A stretch of 39,163 bases of DNA from CAVOJV01 sp963696325 (GTDB lineage: Bacteria; Pseudomonadota; Gammaproteobacteria; Competibacterales; Competibacteraceae). The translations under genes were made by a program, and so were the position numbers. The stretch's first letter is position 1. Each line of letters starts with the position of its first letter. A model generated the notes under the pieces. The model made no database searches and had not been told where the DNA came from. It was given only the letters and a program-made list of their open reading frames with translations. Location of the stretch: assembly GCA_963696325.1 (NCBI GenBank), contig CAVOJV010000007.1, forward strand, positions 1-39,163, written 5' to 3'. Below, in pieces: positions 26,373 to 33,399 of the stretch.

Positions 26373-27434
26373 GTGAAAATCGATTATCCTTCCCGAATTT
26401 TGGATAGTTTGACTACCGGGGTTATCGTCCTGGACCGGCATTTGCGACTGGCTTTCATGAACCCGGCAGCGGAGATGCTATTCGCGGTAAGCCTGCGCCA
26501 AGCCCGATACATGGCTTTTCAGAGTCTGGCCATGGGTACCGATGGGCTCATCGAGGGAATGTTGCGCTGCCTGAACAGTGGCCATCCCTACACCGAGCGA
26601 GAATTGCACGTGATTCTACCCGGCGAGCACAGCATTACCATCGACTGTACGGTTACGCCTATGTTGGAGCAGGAACAGGCGCTGGAACTGCTGGTAGAAC
26701 TGCGCCAAGTGGACCGACAGTTACGCATGACCCGTGAAGAGCATCTGATCACTCATCACAATATTTCTCGCGCGGTAGTGCGCAACATGGCCCATGAGAT
26801 CAAAAACCCCTTGGGTGGCCTGCGAGGCGCTGCCCAGTTGCTGGAACGCGAACTCCTCGACGCTTCTCTGAAGGAATACACCCAAATTATCATCGGCGAG
26901 GCGGACCGCCTGCGCAACCTAGTGGACCGCATGCTAGGCCCTACCAACTTGCCGGTCTACTGCGAAATCAACATCCATGAGGTCCTGGAGCGGGTGCGCA
27001 GCCTGGTGCTGGCCGAGATCACTGAAGGCGTGCGTATCGAACAGGACTACGATCCCAGTATTCCGCCGCTGAAAGGCGATGCCGACCAGTTACTCCAGGC
27101 GGTGCTGAATATCGTGCGCAATGCCGTGCAAGCCCTGGATGGGCGGGGTCAGATTGTCCTACGCACTCGAGTGCAGCGGCAATGCACCATCCGCCAGCAG
27201 CGGCACAAGCTGGTGGTGCGGTTGGAGATCATCGATAACGGTCCAGGCATCCCCGAGCATAAGCTGGAAGAAATCTTCTATCCGATGATCACCGGCCGGT
27301 CCGATGGCACCGGCCTGGGGCTTTCCATCGCCCAGATTCTGGTGAATCAGCATGGTGGCCTAATCGAGTGCACCAGCCGCCCCGGCGAAACCGTCTTCAC
27401 CCTATTACTACCGTTGGAGAGAACCGATGGCTAG
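26373..27434 (+). CDS. glnL: Nitrogen regulation sensor kinase NtrB
   Basis: A soluble histidine kinase/phosphatase (353 aa) that controls NtrC in response to PII. It has an N-terminal PAS domain (residues about 8-110, LDSLTTGVIVLDRHLRLAFMNP), the H box NMAHEIKNPLGGLRGAAQLL, the N box QAVLNIVRNAVQAL, G1 DNGPGIPEH and G2 SDGTGLGLSIAQ. No membrane segment is present, as expected. Its end overlaps the start of ntrC by 8 bp (ATGGCTAG), indicating translational coupling. Confidence 0.97.
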   Translation: MKIDYPSRILDSLTTGVIVLDRHLRLAFMNPAAEMLFAVSLRQARYMAFQSLAMGTDGLIEGMLRCLNSGHPYTERELHVILPGEHSITIDCTVTPMLEQEQALELLVELRQVDRQLRMTREEHLITHHNISRAVVRNMAHEIKNPLGGLRGAAQLLERELLDASLKEYTQIIIGEADRLRNLVDRMLGPTNLPVYCEINIHEVLERVRSLVLAEITEGVRIEQDYDPSIPPLKGDADQLLQAVLNIVRNAVQALDGRGQIVLRTRVQRQCTIRQQRHKLVVRLEIIDNGPGIPEHKLEEIFYPMITGRSDGTGLGLSIAQILVNQHGGLIECTSRPGETVFTLLLPLERTDG

Positions 27435-28821
27435 GAAGGATCACGTCTGGGTAATCGATGACGATCATTCCATCCGCTGGGTCCTGGAAAAGGCCCTGCA
27501 ACGGGACAATATGACCGTGTCCACCTTCGAGAGCGGAAACGGGGTCATGGCTGCTCTGGAAAAGGGGGAACCGGATGCCATCATGGCCGATATCCGCATG
27601 CCCGGCATTAACGGGCTCGAGTTGTTAAACCGTATCCGCGAGCATTCCCCCAAATTGCCAGTCATCATCATGACTGCGCACTCCGACCTGGACAGCGCCG
27701 TATCGGCCTACCAGGGTGGCGCTTTCGAGTACTTGCCCAAGCCGTTCGATGTGGACGAGGCAGTAGCGCTGGTGCGGCGCGCCTGCGACCTACATCACCA
27801 GCAAGGCGAACGCATCGAGCAGAGTACTCCACTACCCGAGATCATCGGCGAAGCCCCCGCTATGCAGGAGGTGTTCCGCGCCATCGGGCGGCTGTCCCGT
27901 TCCAATATCACGGTGTTGATCAATGGCGAATCGGGCACCGGCAAGGAACTGGTGGCTCGTGCCCTGCATCGTCACAGCCCGCGCGCCGGCAAGCCCTTTA
28001 TCGCCCTGAACATGGCGGCTATCCCCAAGGATTTGCTGGAATCCGAACTGTTTGGCCATGAGCGTGGCGCCTTCACCGGCGCCCAGACCGCCCGCCAGGG
28101 GCGTTTCGAGCAAGCTGACAGCGGTACCCTGTTCCTCGATGAGATCGGCGATATGCCCCAGGAATTGCAGACCCGGCTGTTACGGGTTCTGGCCGAAGGC
28201 GAATTCTACCGAGTGGGCGGCCATACGCCAACTCGCGTTGACGTCCGCGTGATCGCTGCCACCCATCAGGATCTGGAGCAGCGGGTGCGAGACGGCTTGT
28301 TCCGGGAGGACCTGTTCCACCGTATCAACGTCATCCGCATTCATCTGCCGCCATTGCGCAAACGCCGTGAGGACATTCCCCTACTGATGAGCCATTTCCT
28401 GAAGCGGGCGGCCAAGGAACTGGACGTAGAACCCAAGGCCTTGCGCACTGACGTGGAGTCCTATCTGTCCCATCTGGAGTGGCCTGGCAATGTCCGGCAG
28501 CTGGAAAATCTCTGCCGCTGGCTTACCGTCATGGCCTCGGGGCGGGAAATCCACCTGGACGATCTGCCACCGGATCTGCGTGATCAGCCTGTCACCCAGC
28601 ACAGCGGTGGCGACTGGGAAGACGCCCTGCGGACGTGGGCCAGCCAAAGTCTGGCGCGGGGCGACAACCATATCCTGGACAAGGCGCTGCCCGCGTTTGA
28701 GCGCATCCTTATTGCCGTCGCCCTGGAACAAACCGGCGGCCACCGCCAGGAAGCGGCCAAACTGCTGGGCTGGGGACGCAATACCCTGACCCGCAAGATC
28801 AAGGAACTGGACATAGAATGA
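27427..28821 (+). CDS. glnG: Nitrogen regulation response regulator NtrC
   Basis: A sigma54-dependent activator of 464 aa. The receiver domain (VWVIDDDHSIRWVLEKAL) has the phosphoacceptor Asp in MADIRMPG. The AAA+ domain has Walker A GESGTGKELVA, the sigma54-contacting loop GAFTGAQ, Walker B GTLFLDEIGDM and the arginine-finger region LFREDLFHRINVIRI. The C-terminal Fis-type helix-turn-helix is GHRQEAAKLLGWGRNTLTRK. Phosphorylated by NtrB, it would activate glnA and probably its own operon through the sites described upstream. Confidence 0.97.
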   Translation: MARKDHVWVIDDDHSIRWVLEKALQRDNMTVSTFESGNGVMAALEKGEPDAIMADIRMPGINGLELLNRIREHSPKLPVIIMTAHSDLDSAVSAYQGGAFEYLPKPFDVDEAVALVRRACDLHHQQGERIEQSTPLPEIIGEAPAMQEVFRAIGRLSRSNITVLINGESGTGKELVARALHRHSPRAGKPFIALNMAAIPKDLLESELFGHERGAFTGAQTARQGRFEQADSGTLFLDEIGDMPQELQTRLLRVLAEGEFYRVGGHTPTRVDVRVIAATHQDLEQRVRDGLFREDLFHRINVIRIHLPPLRKRREDIPLLMSHFLKRAAKELDVEPKALRTDVESYLSHLEWPGNVRQLENLCRWLTVMASGREIHLDDLPPDLRDQPVTQHSGGDWEDALRTWASQSLARGDNHILDKALPAFERILIAVALEQTGGHRQEAAKLLGWGRNTLTRKIKELDIE

Positions 28822-28858
28822 ACAAGCGCGCAGCAAGCGGGCAACGCCAGGCATCCTT

Positions 28859-29323
28859 GTGTTTCACGTAGCCCTATTCGAGCCGGAGATCCCCCCCAAC
28901 ACAGGCAATATCATCCGCCTGTGCGCCAATACCGGGACTTTACTGCACCTCATCCATCCCCTCGGCTTCAAGTTGGAAGACAGCAAGTTGCGGCGTGCCG
29001 GCCTGGATTACCACGAGTGGGCGCGGGTGCGGGAACACCCGAGCTTCGCGGCGTTTCTGGCGGCGGTGCAGCCTGCGCGGGTGTTCGCCTTCACGACCAA
29101 AGGCAAGTGTTACTGCCATGAGGTAGACTATCGGGACGGCGACGCGCTGCTGTTCGGTCCCGAAACGCGCGGGCTGCCTGCCGAGGTACTGGCGCAACTG
29201 CCCGTTGAACAGCGCCTGCGTATTGCCATGGTGCCGCCAATGCGCAGCCTGAATCTTTCCAACGCCGTGGCGATAGCAGTGTATGAGGCTTGGCGGCAAT
29301 TGGGCTTTCCAGGAGCGGGTTGA
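28859..29323 (+). CDS. trmL: tRNA (cytidine/uridine-34-2'-O)-methyltransferase TrmL
   Basis: A SPOUT methyltransferase (154 aa) that methylates the ribose of wobble base 34 in tRNA-Leu species. Family motifs: VALFEPEIPPNTGNIIRLCAN, LHLIHPLGF, RRAGLDYHEW, LLFGPETRGLP and the knot motif IAMVPPMRSLNLSNAVAIAVYE. Translation starts at GTG 28859, where homology begins, 37 nt after ntrC. Confidence 0.95.
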   Translation: MFHVALFEPEIPPNTGNIIRLCANTGTLLHLIHPLGFKLEDSKLRRAGLDYHEWARVREHPSFAAFLAAVQPARVFAFTTKGKCYCHEVDYRDGDALLFGPETRGLPAEVLAQLPVEQRLRIAMVPPMRSLNLSNAVAIAVYEAWRQLGFPGAG

Positions 29324-29568
29324 GACGCCCGTCGGTCCCATCAAGACCGCGCAAATTGAGGATACCGGCAAGATGAAGCGCGTGGTTATTCACGGTCACC
29401 GTGTTCTCCTTGCCAATGTGGTGGGGTACTTACTACGTCGCCAACGACACCTGCGCTCACGCGGATGCTTCTCTGGCCGTGGGAGCGCTGAAGGGCCAAT
29501 GGGTACGCTGTCCCCTGCATGGCTGCTGCTTTTATTCCACGGCATTGCTTCCCAAATCTATTGCTTAG
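29324..29568 (+). pseudogene. Rieske-type ferredoxin remnant, frameshifted
   Basis: The first part reads IKTAQIEDTGKMKRVVIHGHRVLLANV in one frame. After one extra base near 29,420 (GTGGTGGGGTAC) the frame continues as GTYYVANDTCAHADASL and GQWVRCPLHG, giving both [2Fe-2S] ligand pairs (CxH and CxxH). Homology ends soon after the second pair, and the frame runs into a stop at 29566-29568 (STALLPKSIA). There is no proper start codon near the expected N-terminus. It is a broken small Rieske ferredoxin between trmL and the aminotransferase. Confidence 0.8.
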
Positions 29569-29599
29569 CTTTACTCTAACCCCCTCAGAGAGGAGCCCG

Positions 29600-30817
29600 A
29601 TGATGAGCGAAGCAACGCCTGTATGCCGTGAACTGTTTGATGAAGTGATAGTACCGACATACGCACCGGCGCCCATGATTCCAGTCAAAGGCGAGGGCTC
29701 CCAGGTCTGGGATCAAACTGGTAGGCGATATATTGATTTTGCAGGTGGCATTGCCGTCACTTCGCTGGGCCATACTCATCCCCGCCTGGTGGAGGCGCTG
29801 CAAAGACAAGCCGAAAAATTATGGCATGTCAGCAATGTCATGACCAACGAACCGGCGCTGCGGCTGGCGAAGAAACTGTGCGCAGTCACTTTCGCCGAGA
29901 AGGTGTTTTTTTGCAACTCAGGCGCCGAGGCCAATGAAGCGGCGCTCAAGCTGGCACGCAAGTATGCCGCTGACCATCACGGGCCCGGCAAACAAGAGAT
30001 CATCGCCTTCACGCAATCCTTCCACGGGCGCACTCTGTTCACCGTCTCGGTCGGCGGGCAGCCCAAGTATACGGAAGGTTTTGGACCCCTACCGGCAGGC
30101 ATCACCCACTTACCCTACAACGATCTCGATGCGTTGGCGGAACATATTTCGGATAAGACCTGCGCCGTCATCCTGGAGCCTATCCAGGGGGAAGGCGGCG
30201 TCATCAGCGCCACCCGGGCATTCCTGCGAGGGGCGCGGGAACTCTGCGATCACCACAACGCTTTGCTGATCTTTGATGAAATCCAAAGTGGCGTGGGCCG
30301 TACCGGTTACCTTTACGCCTATCTGGGGTTAGACGTAACCCCCGATATCCTCACCAGCGCTAAGGGACTTGGAGGGGGGTTTCCTATCGGCGCCATGCTT
30401 GCCACCACCGCCGTTGCCAGCAGCTTGGGTCTTGGCACCCATGGCACCACGTATGGCGGCAATCCCCTGGCGTGCGCAGTGGCCGAAGCCGTACTCGATG
30501 TCATCAGTGACCCCGAACTCCTGGTAGAGGTGCGCATGAAGCATGAACGGCTCATGGCGGGGCTGAACCGGATCAATAACCAATTCGGCGCCTTCACGGA
30601 GATCCGCGGCAAGGGACTGCTGCTGGGTTGCGCTTTGAATCAGGCGTGGCAGGGCCGGGCCAAGGACTTTGTCAATGCCGCTCAGGACCAGGGCTTGTTG
30701 GTGCTTGTGGCGGGACCCGAAGTGGTTAGAATGGCGCCTTCGTTGATCATTCCAGACACCTTGATCGAAGAGGGCTTGCAGTGTTTCGAGCGGGCGATTG
30801 CTCAACTAGCCTGTTAA
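29600..30817 (+). CDS. Acetylornithine/succinylornithine aminotransferase family
   Basis: A class III PLP-dependent aminotransferase of 405 aa. Visible are GRRYIDFAGGIAVTSLGHTHP, FFCNSGAEANEAALKLARKY, SFHGRTLFTVSVGGQPKY, EPIQGEGGV, the PLP-binding region LLIFDEIQSGVGRTG and the Schiff-base lysine in LTSAKGLGGGFPIGAM. Closest in pattern to ArgD/AstC, acting in arginine biosynthesis or succinylarginine catabolism. No other arg or ast genes are near, so which role applies is open. Start ATG 29600 (MMSEA) follows AGAGAGGAG; ATG 29603 is equally possible. Confidence 0.93.
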   Translation: MMSEATPVCRELFDEVIVPTYAPAPMIPVKGEGSQVWDQTGRRYIDFAGGIAVTSLGHTHPRLVEALQRQAEKLWHVSNVMTNEPALRLAKKLCAVTFAEKVFFCNSGAEANEAALKLARKYAADHHGPGKQEIIAFTQSFHGRTLFTVSVGGQPKYTEGFGPLPAGITHLPYNDLDALAEHISDKTCAVILEPIQGEGGVISATRAFLRGARELCDHHNALLIFDEIQSGVGRTGYLYAYLGLDVTPDILTSAKGLGGGFPIGAMLATTAVASSLGLGTHGTTYGGNPLACAVAEAVLDVISDPELLVEVRMKHERLMAGLNRINNQFGAFTEIRGKGLLLGCALNQAWQGRAKDFVNAAQDQGLLVLVAGPEVVRMAPSLIIPDTLIEEGLQCFERAIAQLAC

Positions 30818-30833
30818 TGCAACATAGCAGTAG

Positions 30834-30982
30834 TTGTCGCGGACGCTTCGCGCCCGCGACAACGGGGCGGCGGATACATCCGCTGCTGGTTCGGCGCGAA
30901 GCGCCTCACAACCAGCGGATCAAGCGGACTCCGGCCGAAAAGCCTGCGGCTTTCCGGCCTTCGCCGCTTATGCGCCGCCCCG
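30834..30982. mobile_element. 149-bp palindromic element with cassette-like ends
   Basis: The DNA between G30833|TT and G30982|TT contains nested stems. AACGGGGCGGCG (30861-30872) pairs perfectly with CGCCGCCCCGTT (30973-30984), ATCCGCTGCTGGTT with AACCAGCGGAT around 30,878-30,920, and GGCCG...CGGCC around 30,933-30,959. At the left edge GTTGTCGCGG (30833-30842) pairs with CCGCGACAAC (30854-30863). If the segment is circularised at G|TT, CCGCGACAAC plus GGGGCGGCG faces its exact complement, a 19-bp perfect inverted repeat with AAC/GTT boxes, the geometry of an attC site. The left box CGACAAC does not fit RYYYAAC well, so attC identity is tentative. There is no ORF inside. Confidence 0.55.
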
Positions 30983-31057
30983 TTAGGATGTTTATCGTCA
31001 TATAATATTTGTCTACCTTTCTCAGTTATCCTATTACTACTTGTGTGAGGGCAAAGC

Positions 31058-31276
31058 ATGGGTCCACTCCTGAGCCAAGATGAAGTCGAAGAATACAAAA
31101 ACAAGATCATCGAACTGCGCATAGAACATCGGGATATGGATGACGCCATCGGCCGCTTGGCAGAAGATATCCTCGTCGATCAACTCGAGTTGCGGCGGCT
31201 GAAAAAGCGCAAACTCCAGTTGAAGGATCTGATCGCCCGGTTAGAAAGCAAACTTATCCCGGATCTTGACGCCTAG
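31058..31276 (+). CDS. YdcH family (DUF465) small protein
   Basis: A 72-aa, highly charged, probably coiled-coil protein (LSQDEVEEYKNKIIELRIEHRDMDD, LRRLKKRKLQLKDLIARLE). The pattern, with KKRKLQLKD near the C-terminus, is that of the DUF465/YdcH family, whose function is unknown. GAGGG precedes ATG 31058, and a TATAAT (31001-31006) lies upstream just after the palindromic element. Its end overlaps the end of the convergent Nudix gene by 23 bp. Confidence 0.88.
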   Translation: MGPLLSQDEVEEYKNKIIELRIEHRDMDDAIGRLAEDILVDQLELRRLKKRKLQLKDLIARLESKLIPDLDA

Positions 31277-32144
31277 CATACTCTGCCAGCGCTGTCTCCC
31301 GGGAAAGGAGGCCGTGCAGTATTTCCATATAATCCGGTTGCTCCGGCGCAATAAAACCACGTCGAACCAGAAAGTCGATCACCACCAGAGCGCAGTTGAG
31401 CTTGAAAGCATCCGTTTCGCGAACAGTCTCGATCACTTTCTCAATGGGCCAGAGATAGAACTCTTCCATCTCACCGTCCATGCTTACCGGGATAAAGTCA
31501 GGCGGTAACTCCAGGTCGAAGTTAAAAATCACATCGGGGCGCAGGCCTTGGGACGTCTCCCGGCAATAGCTGATAGCGCCCACCGGCAGCGCCCGCTGGG
31601 CAAGTTCCGGGGCGATACCGGCCTCCTCCCAGCATTCCTTGACCATGTTGGCCTTCAGCCCCAACCCGGCGGGCTGCCCGCCCGCGACCAATTGATCCAG
31701 CTTGCCCGGCGCACTGAACTTCGTTAAGGAACGGCGCCCTATCCACATCTGAAGTCCGTCTTTATCGCGGACAAAGCCGTTGATGTGCACACCGTAAGCG
31801 CATACCCCAAATAATGGTATAGCGGCGCGCTCCATTAGCAGATAGGGCACTTCGTCATAGCGACGGCTGACGGGATACAGTTCATCCCGCCAGCCTTTGA
31901 TTAGGCCCTCATCGCGCAGGCTCAACAGCGCTTCGCGCACTGCCGCGCTGCGTGCCTGGGGACTGCCAAGGACATCGGCGAGACTGACTTGGGTTGCCTC
32001 CACATGAAACACCGCTGGCCAGCGGGCCAGGATTTCCGCAAAGGCATGCTTCACGAAACCCACCTGCACGCCGGCTACCCGGAAAGCCCGAAAACCGCTC
32101 CAATCGTAGCGGTTAACCGCGCAGATACGATCGAGAAAGCTCAT
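31254..32144 (-). CDS. Nudix hydrolase with DUF4743 domain
   Basis: The 296-aa protein has an N-terminal DUF4743-type domain (about 1-110: FRVAGVQVGFVKHAFAEIL, ERAAIPLFGVCAYGVHINGFV) and a Nudix domain with the box GGQPAGLGLKANMVKECWEE, then AGI (about 153-175). Related sequences form the N-terminal part of fungal thiamine pyrophosphokinases and stand-alone Nudix enzymes proposed to hydrolyse thiamin diphosphate derivatives. That activity is known for some relatives only and is inferred here. It is convergent with ydcH with overlapping ends. Confidence 0.9.
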   Translation of the reverse strand: MSFLDRICAVNRYDWSGFRAFRVAGVQVGFVKHAFAEILARWPAVFHVEATQVSLADVLGSPQARSAAVREALLSLRDEGLIKGWRDELYPVSRRYDEVPYLLMERAAIPLFGVCAYGVHINGFVRDKDGLQMWIGRRSLTKFSAPGKLDQLVAGGQPAGLGLKANMVKECWEEAGIAPELAQRALPVGAISYCRETSQGLRPDVIFNFDLELPPDFIPVSMDGEMEEFYLWPIEKVIETVRETDAFKLNCALVVIDFLVRRGFIAPEQPDYMEILHGLLSRETALAEYARRQDPG

Positions 32145-32246
32145 CAGCCCAGCTACCAGAGGCGATGAGGGTGGCGACAGGCATGCCCTCGTGAAAACCG
32201 ACAGCTGTCCGCCCCATCCCTCACGGGCAAACCGGGGGACAGCACC

Positions 32247-33020
32247 TTACAACTGTTCGTTATACTTCTTGAAATGCAGATCCTTTGCCTGTTCAACCCA
32301 GTTGTCTCGAGCAATGCGGCCGGAAGAGTGAATGACCTTGGTTTCAACGCGCTCAATATCCTCAGCATTCAATGCCGCAATCTGCCGGTAGGTGACGATA
32401 CCAGCCGCATTCAACTTGCCTTCCAGGGCTGGACCAACGCCGGCAATCGCTTGCAGATTGTCTTTTTTCCGAAGCTGGGTCGCGGAAGCTTTTTCCGCAC
32501 TTTTTGCCTTTATCAGTGCCTGCACACTCTTGTTCAAGTCATCCAAACGTTTGGCGATAGACTGGAAATCCTCGCTGCTGGGGATACCTAGGCGGCTCAG
32601 GACGCGCGACACCCGGTTTTCAAAAATCTGCTCCAGCCCATCCAAGGTATCGACCGCCTTATTCTTAGCTTCTTCGAATTTCTCTTTTGCCTCCTCAAAC
32701 TTTTCCCCGGCCAGTTTTTGCGTTTGCGCTCTGACCTTCTCGCTTTCCTTGGCTATCGAATCGAATAGCTTGCTGCCTTCCTGCTGCGCTTTCTCGGCCA
32801 CCTCCTGGGCCCTCTCAATGGCCGCCTTGCCAACCGCCATGATCTTATCCTGGGTTTCGGCACCTTCTTTAGCTATCGAGTCTAATAGCTTGCCGCCTTC
32901 CTGCTGCGCTTTCTCGGCCACCTCCTGGGCCCTCTCAATGGCCGCCTTGCCAACCGCCATAAGCTGGTCGGCAGCCGATTCAATAGTTGGTTTTTCAACC
33001 GATTCATCTTTCTTATCCAC
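32247..33020 (-). CDS. Phasin-like coiled-coil protein with C-terminal HhH domain
   Basis: About 257 aa from GTG 33020 (VDKKDESVEKP), which has AGGAG (33029-33033) 8 nt upstream; the frame is open to 33113. Residues 15-95 contain two near-identical 40-residue amphipathic repeats (MAVGKAAIERAQEVAEKAQQ, then EG(G/S)KL(L/F)DSIAKE). A phasin-like segment follows (EEAKNKAVDTLDGLEQIFENRVSRVLSRLGIPSSEDFQSI). The C-terminus is a helix-hairpin-helix module (LQAIAGVGPALEGKLNAAGI). Phasins coat polyhydroxyalkanoate granules, while HhH domains bind DNA. A granule-nucleoid tether, analogous to PhaF/PhaM, is an attractive inference but not shown. Confidence 0.7.
   Translation of the reverse strand: MDKKDESVEKPTIESAADQLMAVGKAAIERAQEVAEKAQQEGGKLLDSIAKEGAETQDKIMAVGKAAIERAQEVAEKAQQEGSKLFDSIAKESEKVRAQTQKLAGEKFEEAKEKFEEAKNKAVDTLDGLEQIFENRVSRVLSRLGIPSSEDFQSIAKRLDDLNKSVQALIKAKSAEKASATQLRKKDNLQAIAGVGPALEGKLNAAGIVTYRQIAALNAEDIERVETKVIHSSGRIARDNWVEQAKDLHFKKYNEQL
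32761..32960. repeat. Two-copy 120-bp direct repeat inside the phasin-like gene
   Basis: 32761-32840 and 32881-32960 are identical except at about two positions, with an offset of exactly 120 bp (40 codons). This marks a recent in-frame duplication that lengthened the amphipathic helix region. Confidence 0.95.
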
Positions 33021-33399
33021 TGTTTGTTCTCCTCGATGGAACTTATACGACTGACAGAATTGCCGCGCTTGTGCTAGATGGTTGCGACTCTCATCACGGA
33101 TGATTAAAGACAACCCGCTTAGCGACAGGGCAACACATCTGGAAATCGATTGGCGGCCACTGTGTATACCTCGCCACTGTAAATTAGCCTAGCAAATAAA
33201 AATAGTATAAACATACTAATCACATAGGATATCCAAAGAGGGCTATGCCATCGACCGCCACAACAACCCACCAGTTTCCGCAGCGCGGCTGACGAATACG
33301 CACACCAGTTAATTTCTCTATAGGCTGATTCAGGCCTTACAATAGGAGATAAGCAAAACTGCCTTTCAATCTGCGACCACTAGTAATCACAATTCGCTC

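Noticed and set aside
31001..31006. TATAAT upstream of ydcH as a complete sigma70 promoter
   Set aside because: The -10 is perfect but no acceptable -35 lies at 16-18 nt (the spot falls in the GC-rich palindrome), so only the hexamer itself is noted.
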